A stretch of DNA of 13,195 nt from CAYVQA01 sp045119035. GTDB lineage: Bacteria > Bacillota_I > Bacilli_A > ML615J-28 > CAG-313. The position numbers were made by a program, and so were the translations under genes. The stretch lies in NCBI GenBank assembly GCA_045119035.1, contig JBGVCU010000033.1, positions 1 through 13,195 on the forward strand, given 5' to 3'. Below, piece by piece: positions 1 to 7,363 of the stretch; position 1 is the stretch's first letter, and the number at the start of each line of letters is the position of its first letter. The notes under the pieces were generated by a model. It had not been told where the DNA came from, ran no database searches, and saw only the letters and a program-made list of their open reading frames with translations.

Positions 1-53
1 ATATTTTTCTTAATATACATAGTTTTTTACCTCGTTTATAATTGTAATAAAAA

Positions 54-111
54 ATACATTAGATTTCAAGTAATCAATATCAGATTACTAAATCTAATGT
101 ATCTTTTTTTT
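54..111. terminator. Long bidirectional hairpin terminator
   Basis: A 13-bp perfect stem pairs 54-66 (ATACATTAGATTT) with 90-102. It is extended by a second 7-bp stem, 69-75 (AGTAATC) with 83-89, around a 7-nt loop. On the plus strand it is followed by a run of eight T at 104-111. On the minus strand it is followed by six T (complement of 49-54). It can therefore stop transcripts from both sides: one arriving from the left beyond the window, and the minus-strand stable RNA or symporter transcript arriving from the right. Confidence 0.85.
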
Positions 112-159
112 ATTTGTCCGTTTTAATCAAACTAGTTCTTATGGGTGATTTTTATTATA

Positions 160-332
160 CCTGCCAAAATGCCGTTACACTATGCGAAACCGCATAAAAT
201 AAGTAAATATGAACCGTGTAAACATATATTAGGATTCCTACTCATATGGAAGGCCTTCAACACAATATGCCCCGTTCACTAAAGTTGGAATGTTCGGGTC
301 GCCAAAATGTGAAATGCGTACACCTCAGCAGT
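160..332 (-). ncRNA. ssrS: Probable 6S RNA (RNA polymerase-binding regulatory RNA)
   Basis: No reading frame fits here, but the minus strand folds as a rod of about 172 nt, the size of 6S RNA. A 12-bp closing stem pairs 331-320 (CUGCUGAGGUGU) with 172-161 (GCAUUUUGGCAG), with several G-U pairs. A CAC/GUG step (311-309 with 180-178) leads to a central bubble. The 5' strand of the bubble is 308-296 (AUUUUGGCGACCC), and its 3' strand holds a small hairpin (196-181, UAUGCG-GUUU-CGCAUA). The apical arm opens with GAAC (295-292) pairing GUUC (214-211) and continues as an irregular helix (CAUAU/AUAUG, AGG/CCU, UUCC/GGAA). A bubble with a hairpin on its 3' strand is the known form of Firmicutes 6S RNA, which mimics an open promoter and sequesters the housekeeping RNA polymerase holoenzyme. 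It has its own strong promoter. I found no SRP motif (GGAAGGAAGCAG), tmRNA ends or T-box. The mature 3' end is inferred from the closing stem, because the nearest terminator is about 60 nt further on. Confidence 0.72.
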
Positions 333-338
333 AATTAG

Positions 339-367
339 ATTATATCATATTAGAATTAAGGTTGCAA
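339..367 (-). promoter_or_regulatory. Promoter of the 6S-like RNA
   Basis: On the minus strand TTGCAA (367-362) is separated by exactly 17 nt from TATAAT (344-339), preceded by TGA, which gives an extended -10. The predicted start is near 332, immediately before the closing stem of the RNA. The promoter lies between the symporter stop codon and the RNA, so the RNA can be made independently of the symporter gene. Confidence 0.85.
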
Positions 368-393
368 GACAAATAATTATGAAAAAATTTTCA

Positions 394-1632
394 TCATTCT
401 ATATTGTAATTTTCTTTTTTTAACAGTTTTAAAACTATAAAAATGTTAATAGAACCTAGCACTATTATTCCAATATCAATTAATGACATAGCTTGTTCTG
501 TAGTGTAAAATACCCCGAAAATAATTGCTAAAGAAAAAAGTAATCTATATATAATTTTTGTTTTTTTATTATGACTTAAATATAATAGATTTGTTTCACC
601 TAAATAAAACTCACCAATTATTGAACTAAAGGCAAAAAAGAAGATAAATAAAAAACCTAGTATTTTTCCGAAAAAATCAAAATAAAAATCAAATAAATAT
701 ATAATTACATCAGGTCCACTAAACTGTGTTAAATCTAAATTATAGTGAAGTATTGTTTGAACTACAAATATACCTGTTAAAGTACAGAGTAATAGTGTAT
801 CTATATAAACACCTAACATTTGAAAATATCCTTGTTTATTAATATTATTTGTTTCTTGCATTCCTGCAATAGAAGGTGTTGTGCCAAGCCCTGCTTCATT
901 TGAAAACATACTTCTTTTTACACCTGTTGTAAATACAAATATAAGGGATGAAATAGAATATGTTTTAAAATTTAAAGCTGAATTAATTATTGTTTTAATA
1001 GTTATTGGTAGAAAATTTATATTTAAAATAATTATAATTATATTAAAAAGTAAATATAGTATTGACATGATTGGGACTATTTTATTTGTGATTTTTATGA
1101 TATTGCTTGTACCATTGTAAATGAAAAAAACAAATATTAGTAATAGTATTATACCAATGTAGATGGGTTTAATATTAAAAAGATAAGACGAAGATACTGC
1201 AATTGCATTAATCTGAAATGGTGGGAAAATAAGTAAATTTAATATAAATAAGAAAAAAGCAAATATACAACTTAATTTTGTATTGTTAAATCCTTTTTTA
1301 ATATAATATGGTGATCCACTAAAACATTCATCATTTATTACTTCTTGGTATTTAACAGCATATCTATTTTCAATCAAAGAAAATACAGAACTAAAAAATG
1401 CATAAATAAACATCCAAAATAAAAATCCTGGTCCAGCAAAAATTATTCCAGTTGTTACACCTACTAAGTTTCCTGTTCCAATGTGTGAAGCTAAACTTAC
1501 AAAGAGTGTTTGAAATTGTTTTTTATTTCCTTTTTGAAAAACTTTTTTGAATACTTTAAATTGTGGAAATTTTAACTTAATTGTAAGATAAATTGCTAAT
1601 ATAAAAAATATTAAACAAATAATAAAATACAT
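394..1632 (-). CDS. Sodium:alanine/glycine symporter family (AGCS) membrane transporter
   Basis: A 412-residue, very hydrophobic protein of the alanine or glycine:cation symporter family, which imports small neutral amino acids with Na+ (or H+) across the cytoplasmic membrane. Family signatures are visible: SHIGTGNLVGV at about residues 49-59, and the loop GVKRSMFSNEAGLGTTP at about 237-253, which matches the usual RxxFSNEAGxGSxP motif. About ten membrane segments can be seen. It is shorter than many AGCS proteins (about 440-490 residues), mostly at the N-terminus, where the first helix begins at residue 1. The start at 1632 follows a weak AAAGAG site. The gene ends in two consecutive in-frame TGA codons (396-394 and 393-391), good evidence that UGA is a stop here. 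No convincing terminator separates it from the 6S-like RNA, so read-through into that RNA is possible. The family is clear, but the exact substrate cannot be told. Confidence 0.9.
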   Translation of the reverse strand: MYFIICLIFFILAIYLTIKLKFPQFKVFKKVFQKGNKKQFQTLFVSLASHIGTGNLVGVTTGIIFAGPGFLFWMFIYAFFSSVFSLIENRYAVKYQEVINDECFSGSPYYIKKGFNNTKLSCIFAFFLFILNLLIFPPFQINAIAVSSSYLFNIKPIYIGIILLLIFVFFIYNGTSNIIKITNKIVPIMSILYLLFNIIIIILNINFLPITIKTIINSALNFKTYSISSLIFVFTTGVKRSMFSNEAGLGTTPSIAGMQETNNINKQGYFQMLGVYIDTLLLCTLTGIFVVQTILHYNLDLTQFSGPDVIIYLFDFYFDFFGKILGFLFIFFFAFSSIIGEFYLGETNLLYLSHNKKTKIIYRLLFSLAIIFGVFYTTEQAMSLIDIGIIVLGSINIFIVLKLLKKENYNIE

Positions 1633-1648
1633 AATATCAACTCTTTAT

Positions 1649-1654
1649 ATTATA
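1649..1654 (-). promoter_or_regulatory. Probable -10 element of the symporter gene
   Basis: TATAAT on the minus strand (1654-1649) lies 17 nt upstream of the ATG. The -35 position (1677-1672, TTATAA) is poor, so this promoter looks weak. It is divergent from the argS promoter about 70 bp away. Confidence 0.5.
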
Positions 1655-1720
1655 TTACAAATAAGCGCTTTTTATAAATTTATCTTAAGTTAAATTAAAT
1701 TTTATTAAAAGTAAAATGAC

Positions 1721-1749
1721 TTGATAAAAAATGCATTTTTTGGTATAAT
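1721..1749 (+). promoter_or_regulatory. Promoter of the argS operon
   Basis: TTGATA (1721-1726), a 17-nt spacer and TATAAT (1744-1749), with TGG just before the -10 (extended -10). The predicted start is near 1756, leaving a short leader of about 24 nt. That leaves no room for a T-box or other riboswitch, so argS looks constitutively transcribed. Confidence 0.85.
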
Positions 1750-1779
1750 AATACAAGATAATATTATAAAGGTGATTAT

Positions 1780-3429
1780 ATGAATAATAAAATTGATTTA
1801 GTTAGCTTATTAAATAAAGAATTAAATAGTGTATTAACAAACTTACCATACGATACAACAGGTGTTGTTGTTGAAATAGAAGTTCCAAAAGATAAAAGTC
1901 ATGGAGATTACTCAACAAATCTAGCAATGAAGATGGCCAGAGTTGCTAGAAAAGCTCCTAGAATGGTTGCTGAAGAAATTATTAGTTTATTTAACAAAGA
2001 GAATGCTCATGTTTCAAAAGTTGAAATTGCTGGTGCAGGATTTATTAATTTTACAATAGATATTGATTATATTTTAAGTGTTGTTAAGTTAATTAATGAT
2101 TCAACTGATTATGGAGCAAATCCAATAGATGTAAATAATACTTTATGTTTAGAATATGTATCTGCAAACCCTACAGGTTACTTACATGTTGGTCATGGAC
2201 GTGGAGCAGCATATGGGGATAGTTTAGCTAGAATTTTAAGAAAAGCTGGAGTTAATGTAAATAGAGAACATTACGTTAATGATGCAGGAAATCAAATAAT
2301 TAATATGGCAAGAAGCGTTTATGAACGTTATAAGGAATTATTTGGTTTAGAATGTAATTTAGGTGATGATCACTATCATGGAAAAGAAATTATTACTATT
2401 GCAGAAGGTGTTAAATCATTACATGGTGATAAATTCTTAAATGATTATGATGAAGAATTCTTTAAACTTCATGGAACAAAAGTTTTACTTGGAAATTTAC
2501 AAAAGGATTTAAAAAGTTTTAATGTTGAATTTGATACTTGGTTTAGTGAAAAATCATTATATGCTAATAATGAAGTAAATAAAGTAATTTCTTTATTAAA
2601 CGATAAAGGATTTACTTATATTGATGAAGGTGCAACTTGGCTTAGAACAACTGATTTCTTTGATGAAAAAGATAGAGTTATTGTAAAAAGTGATGGTAGC
2701 TACACATATTTATTACCAGATATTGCATATCATGCTAATAAGTTAAATCGTGGTTATAAACATTTAATCGATGTTTTAGGTGCAGATCATCATGGATATA
2801 TTAATCGTTTAAAATCAGCTATCACAATGGTTGGTGGAGATTCTAATTTATTAGATGTAGAAATTCTTCAAATGGTTAGAGTTTTAGAAAACGGTGAAGA
2901 AGTAAAAATGAGTAAAAGAAGCGGTAAAGCTATTACTTTAATTGATTTAATTGATATGGTTGGAGTTGATGCTTTAAGATACTTCTACGTAGAAAAAAGT
3001 TTAAATACTCATATGGATTTAGATCTTGACTTAATGAGAAAAAAATCAAGTGAAAATCCAGTATACTATGCTGGATATGCTCATGCGAGAATTGCAAGTG
3101 TATTTAGAAAATTTGAAGAAATGGGAAATGTGTTTAAAGATAAAGATTCATTTACAATGATTAATAAAGATAGTATTAAAAACATTTGTACTTTATTAAT
3201 TCAATATCCACATTTAATTAAACAAATTTCTGAGAATAGATTAGTACATTTAATGACAAAATATATTCAAGATTTAGCGTATGCTGTACATACTTTCTAT
3301 AATGATGAAAAAATTATTACTGATAACTTAGATGAAACATTAGAAAAATTAACAGTATTAAAAGCTGCGAAAGCTGTGTTAAAAGATGCTTTATCTTTAG
3401 TAGGAGTTACTGCTCCTGATCAAATGTAA
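1780..3429 (+). CDS. argS: Arginyl-tRNA synthetase
   Basis: A class I aminoacyl-tRNA synthetase of 549 residues, the usual length, which charges tRNA-Arg with arginine using ATP in the cytoplasm. Domains in order: the N-terminal ArgRS additional domain (about 1-110), the Rossmann catalytic core with the HIGH-type motif HVGH at 136-139 after SANPTG, the KMSKS-type loop KMSKR at 376-380, and the helical DALR anticodon-binding domain (about 430-549). The start is set by the GGTGAT ribosome site just before ATG. It is the first gene of an operon: the M42 peptidase gene begins 12 nt after its stop with its own strong ribosome site. All key motifs are present. Confidence 0.97.
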   Translation: MNNKIDLVSLLNKELNSVLTNLPYDTTGVVVEIEVPKDKSHGDYSTNLAMKMARVARKAPRMVAEEIISLFNKENAHVSKVEIAGAGFINFTIDIDYILSVVKLINDSTDYGANPIDVNNTLCLEYVSANPTGYLHVGHGRGAAYGDSLARILRKAGVNVNREHYVNDAGNQIINMARSVYERYKELFGLECNLGDDHYHGKEIITIAEGVKSLHGDKFLNDYDEEFFKLHGTKVLLGNLQKDLKSFNVEFDTWFSEKSLYANNEVNKVISLLNDKGFTYIDEGATWLRTTDFFDEKDRVIVKSDGSYTYLLPDIAYHANKLNRGYKHLIDVLGADHHGYINRLKSAITMVGGDSNLLDVEILQMVRVLENGEEVKMSKRSGKAITLIDLIDMVGVDALRYFYVEKSLNTHMDLDLDLMRKKSSENPVYYAGYAHARIASVFRKFEEMGNVFKDKDSFTMINKDSIKNICTLLIQYPHLIKQISENRLVHLMTKYIQDLAYAVHTFYNDEKIITDNLDETLEKLTVLKAAKAVLKDALSLVGVTAPDQM

Positions 3430-3441
3430 AAGGAGAATATT

Positions 3442-4503
3442 ATGGCAGATTTAAAATTATTAAAAGAACTTACTGAATTAAGAGGTATGAGCGGATATGA
3501 AAGAGATGTTCGTTTATATATTGAAAATGAATTTAAAAATTTAAATGTAGAAATTCAAAAAGATAATATTGGTGGTATCGCTGGTATTTCTAAAGGAAAT
3601 GGTCCAAAAATTTTAATTGCTGGACATATGGATGAAATTGGATTAATCGTAACTAAAATTACTGAAGATGGATATTTAAAATTCCATACAGTAGGAGGTT
3701 GGTGGAGTCAAGTATTACTTGCTCAACAATTTGATGTTACTACATCAACTGGTAAAGTTTATCGTGCTGTAATGGGTTCAAAAGCTCCTCACTTATTAAC
3801 AGAAGCTGAAAGATCTCATCCAACTTCAATTGAATCAATGTTTTTAGATTTAGGATGCTCAAGTAAAGAACAAGTTGCAGAATTAGGAATTAAAGTAGGA
3901 GATATGATTACTCCTGCAATAGACTTCCAAGAACTTGCTGGTGGAGATTTAATCTTAGCAAAAGCATTTGACAATAGAGCTGGTTGTGGTGTTGTAGTTG
4001 AAGTACTTAAAAATTTTGAAGGACAAGAACATAATAATGAAATTGTAGGTGTTGCTACTGTACAAGAAGAAGTTGGACTTCGTGGTGCAAGAACTATGGG
4101 ACAAAAAGTAAATCCTGATATTGCATTTGCTTTAGATGTTACTATTGCAACTGATACACCAGGTTTATCTAACACATGTAAATGTGGAAAAGGTCCTGCT
4201 ATTATGTTAATGGATTCTTCAATGATTGGACATCGTGGTTTAAGAGAATTTGTTACAAACATCTGTGATGAATTAGAAATTCCATATCAAATTGACTATT
4301 TAGCTCGTGGTGGAACTGATGCTGGTCAAATCCACTTAGCACATGATGGTTGTCCAGGTATGGCACTTTGTATCCCAGCAAGATACATTCACTCACATAC
4401 ATCTGTTATTTCAAAAACAGACTACTTTAATACTATTAGATTATTAACTGAAGTTATTAAACGTCTTGATGAAGAAGCATATAAGAAAATTTTAGAAGCT
4501 TAA
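3442..4503 (+). CDS. M42 family metallo-aminopeptidase (glutamyl aminopeptidase/FrvX-like)
   Basis: A 353-residue cytoplasmic M42 peptidase. The family forms large tetrahedral (TET) complexes that trim N-terminal residues from peptides left by the main proteases. The two-metal centre can be read off: His62 in GHMDE (with catalytic Asp64), Asp177 in FDNRAG, the Glu209-Glu210 pair in QEEVGLRGA (general base and ligand), Asp232 in LDVT, and His317 in RYIHSH. The PDZ-like insertion typical of the family falls at about 70-160. Length is normal. It is preceded by AAAGGAG at the proper distance and follows argS by 12 nt, so the two are cotranscribed. Some M42 proteins have been called endoglucanases or deblocking aminopeptidases, but the peptidase assignment is well supported here. 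Substrate preference (Glu/Asp or broader) cannot be read from the sequence. Confidence 0.93.
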   Translation: MADLKLLKELTELRGMSGYERDVRLYIENEFKNLNVEIQKDNIGGIAGISKGNGPKILIAGHMDEIGLIVTKITEDGYLKFHTVGGWWSQVLLAQQFDVTTSTGKVYRAVMGSKAPHLLTEAERSHPTSIESMFLDLGCSSKEQVAELGIKVGDMITPAIDFQELAGGDLILAKAFDNRAGCGVVVEVLKNFEGQEHNNEIVGVATVQEEVGLRGARTMGQKVNPDIAFALDVTIATDTPGLSNTCKCGKGPAIMLMDSSMIGHRGLREFVTNICDELEIPYQIDYLARGGTDAGQIHLAHDGCPGMALCIPARYIHSHTSVISKTDYFNTIRLLTEVIKRLDEEAYKKILEA

Positions 4504-4575
4504 TATAATCAATATTTTAATACTTTTAATATAAGTTTATTAATATTTGATAAAAAAAGCTAATGGAGGAAAGAA

Positions 4576-5394
4576 ATGCTGAGAGTATTTATTGATTCAG
4601 GATGTAGTATTAAACAAGAGGAAAAAGAAAAATATAATGTTGAGTTGATTCCACTTAAAATATTACTTGGAGAAAAAGAATATCTTGATGGTGTTAATTT
4701 AAGCTTTGATGAATTTTATGATCAATTAATAAATCATAATATATTTCCTAAGACTTCACTTCCTGATATTGTAGAACTTAGTAATAGAGTGACTAAATAT
4801 ACAGATCAAGGTGATGAAGTAATTATCATTACTATTTCAAGTTTAATTTCTGGAACATATAATGCAATTAGACTTGCGTTTGAAGATAATCCTAAAGTTC
4901 ATTTGGTGGATTCTAAATGTGCTGTAGGTGGAATGAGATTAATTGTTGATGAAATAAATCGATATCGTGATGAATCAATTGAGTTTATATTGGATAAAGT
5001 AAATAACTTAATACCTAGAATAACAATTCTTGCAATTCCAGAGACTCTTACATATCTATATAAGGGTGGAAGACTTGGCAAACTTAGTTTTGTAGTTGGT
5101 AGTATTTTACATATTAAACCTATTATTGGTTTTGTTGAAGGTAAAGTTCACGCTGTTGCAAAGAAAAGAAGTCTAATTGCTGGAATGCAATATATTATTG
5201 ATGAACTAAATAATTGTGATTTAAATTATGATATTATTGGTTCATACACATATGATAAGGTAAATTTAGATAAATTAATGGATATGACTCCAAAAGAATA
5301 TTTATCCAATGTTAGAGTAATTGATAATTTGGATCCTGCTATTGCTTGTCACTGGGGACTGAATGCTTTTGGTTATATCTTTATAAAAAAATAA
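4576..5394 (+). CDS. DegV family fatty-acid-binding protein
   Basis: A 272-residue DegV protein. Members bind a fatty acid in a cleft between two domains, and some (FakB) present it to the kinase FakA for phosphorylation and use in phospholipid synthesis. Visible family features are the N-terminal beta strand with DSGCS (7-11), TSLP at 60-63 in place of the common TSQPS, SGTYN at 92-96 (lipid carboxylate contact), KGGRLGK at 163-169 before the GSILHIKPII strand, and a C-terminal HWGLNAFG. The start is fixed by GGAGGA (4565-4570). It lies 72 nt after the M42 gene and probably belongs to the same transcript, since I see no strong promoter or terminator between them. It ends in tandem TAA codons. 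Whether it works as a FakB is inference; no fakA is in the window. Confidence 0.92.
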   Translation: MLRVFIDSGCSIKQEEKEKYNVELIPLKILLGEKEYLDGVNLSFDEFYDQLINHNIFPKTSLPDIVELSNRVTKYTDQGDEVIIITISSLISGTYNAIRLAFEDNPKVHLVDSKCAVGGMRLIVDEINRYRDESIEFILDKVNNLIPRITILAIPETLTYLYKGGRLGKLSFVVGSILHIKPIIGFVEGKVHAVAKKRSLIAGMQYIIDELNNCDLNYDIIGSYTYDKVNLDKLMDMTPKEYLSNVRVIDNLDPAIACHWGLNAFGYIFIKK

Positions 5395-5395
5395 T

Positions 5396-5419
5396 AAAAC
5401 ACCTTTAAAGGTGTTTTTT
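5396..5419. terminator. Bidirectional terminator between degV-type gene and M20 gene
   Basis: A perfect inverted repeat of two 11-nt arms, AAAACACCTTT (5396-5406) and AAAGGTGTTTT (5407-5417), with A and T tracts outside each GC-containing core. It overlaps the second tandem TAA of the DegV gene and ends right at the stop codon of the opposing M20 gene, so it serves both converging transcripts. Confidence 0.9.
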
Positions 5420-6602
5420 ATTTTAAATTATTTTTTTCAATCAAACCAAGTGAAATATTAACCAATGCATTAACGCCATATACTAAAGAACTATCGTTTA
5501 TCAAAAAAAATGGATTGTGTAATGTAAGATGATTTGGATCATTATTATATGATAATAAAATCATATTTGTTTTTACATACTTAGATACATTAGCAAAATC
5601 TTCAGAACCCCAGTTTTTAGTATATTGTGTAAAACTATGATGTTTAATATTATTTCTTTTTAAAATTTCAATTATATTTTCTTTTAACTCATTATTGTTA
5701 TTAAATTCACATGTGTGATGATTGATTATGAATTTTATTGTTATATCATATAATTTTGAAAATACACTAGTTATTTCTTCAATTTTATATATTAAAAATT
5801 TTCCTACTTCTTTATTAAATGTTCTAAAATTTCCTAATACTTTTAAAGTATCTGGAATTACATTATAAGAACTTCCATATTCAATACTTGAAATATTGTA
5901 TAAAATATTTGTTTCATTTAAATTTTCTGAAATAACAAAATTATTTATAATGTCATTTATTTTATTAAATATGAAAAGAAGATCTTTTGATTTATCAACA
6001 TATGCTGCATGTACTGATTTTCCTTTCAATCTAAATTCAAAATGATTAGAAATTGGTGAGATAATACCGCTTATTGGTAAAATAATTGTTCCATTTTCAA
6101 AATCATTTGAAGGTAACATATGCAACATTATTGCATATTTCACATTTTTTAAACAATCATTATCTATCATATCAATTGCCCCAGATAAAATTTCTTCAGC
6201 TGGTTGAAACATTAATCTAATAGTACCATCAAATGTTAGATCTTTTAATATTTCAGCTACTCCTAAAAGTATTGCTGTATGAGCGTCATGTCCACATGCA
6301 TGCATATAACAATTTTTGGATTTAAAGAAAATTTCATTTTTTTCATATATTTCTAATGCATCCATATCTGCTCTTAATAATATTATATTTTCTTTATTAT
6401 TTCCAATATCACAAATGATTCCTGATTTTCCGCATTTAGTAGGTTTAAGTCCAAGAGATTCTAAATAGGTAAAAACATAATTATAAGTAATTGGTAAGTT
6501 AAAACCTATTTCTGGATTCATATGTAAGAATTGATAATGATTTATTATTTTATTTTCAATTTTTTTAATATAATTAAAATATTTATTCAAATATATCACC
6601 AT
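5418..6602 (-). CDS. M20 family amidohydrolase (N-acyl-amino-acid/hippurate hydrolase type)
   Basis: An M20D metallo-amidohydrolase of 394 residues, which hydrolyses N-acyl amino acids or small amides in the cytoplasm. Metal and catalytic motifs: RADMDAL (77-83), HACGHDAH (101-108, with Cys103 and His105 as ligands), QPAEE (133-137, general base and ligand), His161 in LHMLP, and a C-terminal LHNPF supplying the last His. A dimerisation (lid) domain lies between about 185 and 300. The longest frame starts with ATG at 6602 but has no ribosome site. GGTGAT at 6600-6595 followed by TTG at 6590-6588 matches the spacing used by argS, so the true start may be that TTG (MNKYFNYI..., 390 residues). 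A weak promoter (TTGTTA at 6633-6628 and a TATTAA-like -10) may drive it. Natural substrate unknown. Confidence 0.9.
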   Translation of the reverse strand: MVIYLNKYFNYIKKIENKIINHYQFLHMNPEIGFNLPITYNYVFTYLESLGLKPTKCGKSGIICDIGNNKENIILLRADMDALEIYEKNEIFFKSKNCYMHACGHDAHTAILLGVAEILKDLTFDGTIRLMFQPAEEILSGAIDMIDNDCLKNVKYAIMLHMLPSNDFENGTIILPISGIISPISNHFEFRLKGKSVHAAYVDKSKDLLFIFNKINDIINNFVISENLNETNILYNISSIEYGSSYNVIPDTLKVLGNFRTFNKEVGKFLIYKIEEITSVFSKLYDITIKFIINHHTCEFNNNNELKENIIEILKRNNIKHHSFTQYTKNWGSEDFANVSKYVKTNMILLSYNNDPNHLTLHNPFFLINDSSLVYGVNALVNISLGLIEKNNLK

Positions 6603-6632
6603 TAATATTATTTACTAAATATTTAACAATAT

Positions 6633-6664
6633 AAAAAAATACTTTGATAAATTTCAAAGTATTT
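6633..6664 (-). terminator. Terminator after the ICMT-type methyltransferase gene
   Basis: An 11-bp stem pairs 6664-6654 with 6647-6637 (ACTTTGA core) around a 6-nt loop. On the minus strand it is followed by seven T (complement of 6633-6639). It ends the ATPase-methyltransferase transcript before the M20 gene. Confidence 0.85.
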
Positions 6665-6682
6665 TTAATTTATATAAATTAA

Positions 6683-7354
6683 TTACCAAATAAACGGAAT
6701 TAAACGATATTTAACTTTTTTCTTATATTCACTATAACCAATAAGTTCTTTTTCTAAAAACTTTTCTTCATAAATTATTCTAAATATAATTATAATTGGA
6801 TAAATTAAAAAGATAAAAAATGATATAAGTGATCCTAAAACTAGTGGCATTGATAAAAATAAGAAAATTGTGGCTGTATACATAGGATGTCTAACAATTT
6901 TATATAATCCAGTATCTACTACTTTTTGGTTTTCTTGAACTTCGATTGTTCTAGATAGATAAGTGTTTTCCCTTAAAACTTCAGCCCACATAATATATGA
7001 CAGTAAGAAGATTATTGAACTAATAATAACGATAATATTCGGTAAATTAAACCATTCATGTCTAAAATTTAGCCCAGCAAGAATAAATCCTACGATAAAC
7101 ATAAGTCCACTTAGTTTGATAAGAAGACCTTGTTCTTTTTGTTTTTCTTTTGCGTCTAATCTAGATTTTAATAATGTTGGATTTTTTATCATCATAATAA
7201 TACCAGCAATAAACATTGGAATAAATAGTAATCCCATAAACAACCATCCATTAAAGTAATGAATAGTTCCTGCTGGAATGAATATTAATAATCCTACTAA
7301 CACAACACCTAATAAAAATTTAAATATAGCTTGAATAAATAATTTTTTTGTCAT
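6683..7354 (-). CDS. Isoprenylcysteine carboxyl methyltransferase (ICMT)-family membrane protein
   Basis: A 223-residue integral membrane protein with about five or six hydrophobic segments. The C-terminal half carries the ICMT/phospholipid-methyltransferase signature: DTGLYKIVRHPMY at 147-159 (the RHP-x-Y motif that helps bind S-adenosylmethionine) and EEKFLEKELIGYSEYKKKV at 196-214. The eukaryotic namesake methylates prenylated cysteines, but bacteria lack such substrates and the target of bacterial members is mostly unknown; small lipids or isoprenoids are possible. Its ATG lies 9 nt after the TAG of the upstream P-loop gene, and its ribosome site (TAGGTG) includes that stop codon, so the two are probably translationally coupled. 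The family is confident, the function is not. Confidence 0.85.
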   Translation of the reverse strand: MTKKLFIQAIFKFLLGVVLVGLLIFIPAGTIHYFNGWLFMGLLFIPMFIAGIIMMIKNPTLLKSRLDAKEKQKEQGLLIKLSGLMFIVGFILAGLNFRHEWFNLPNIIVIISSIIFLLSYIMWAEVLRENTYLSRTIEVQENQKVVDTGLYKIVRHPMYTATIFLFLSMPLVLGSLISFFIFLIYPIIIIFRIIYEEKFLEKELIGYSEYKKKVKYRLIPFIW

Positions 7355-7363
7355 AAATTACAC

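Noticed and set aside
160..332. SRP RNA, tmRNA, RNase P RNA, T-box or lysine riboswitch as identity of the minus-strand RNA
   Set aside because: There is no GGAAGGAAGCAG SRP loop, no tRNA-like ends or tag reading frame, no RNase P core motifs, no T-box GGTGG element, and no match to the lysine aptamer consensus. The rod with a central bubble fits 6S better.
379..394. Possible terminator between the symporter gene and the 6S-like RNA
   Set aside because: The ATGAAAA/TTTTCAT repeat is short, all AT except one pair, overlaps the stop codon and has no T tract in the direction of transcription.
394..396. UGA read as tryptophan, as in mycoplasmas
   Set aside because: The symporter gene ends in two tandem TGA codons at the normal protein end, Trp is encoded by TGG throughout, and no gene is interrupted by an in-frame TGA.
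3816..4262. Antisense open frame inside the M42 gene, and similar long frames opposite other genes
   Set aside because: These are shadows of real genes: no ribosome sites, no recognisable domains, and the sense frames carry all the conserved motifs.
4504..4564. Hairpin or promoter between the M42 and DegV genes
   Set aside because: The inverted repeat is imperfect and purely AT, no T tract follows it, and no -35/-10 pair with good spacing is visible. Read-through is the simpler view.
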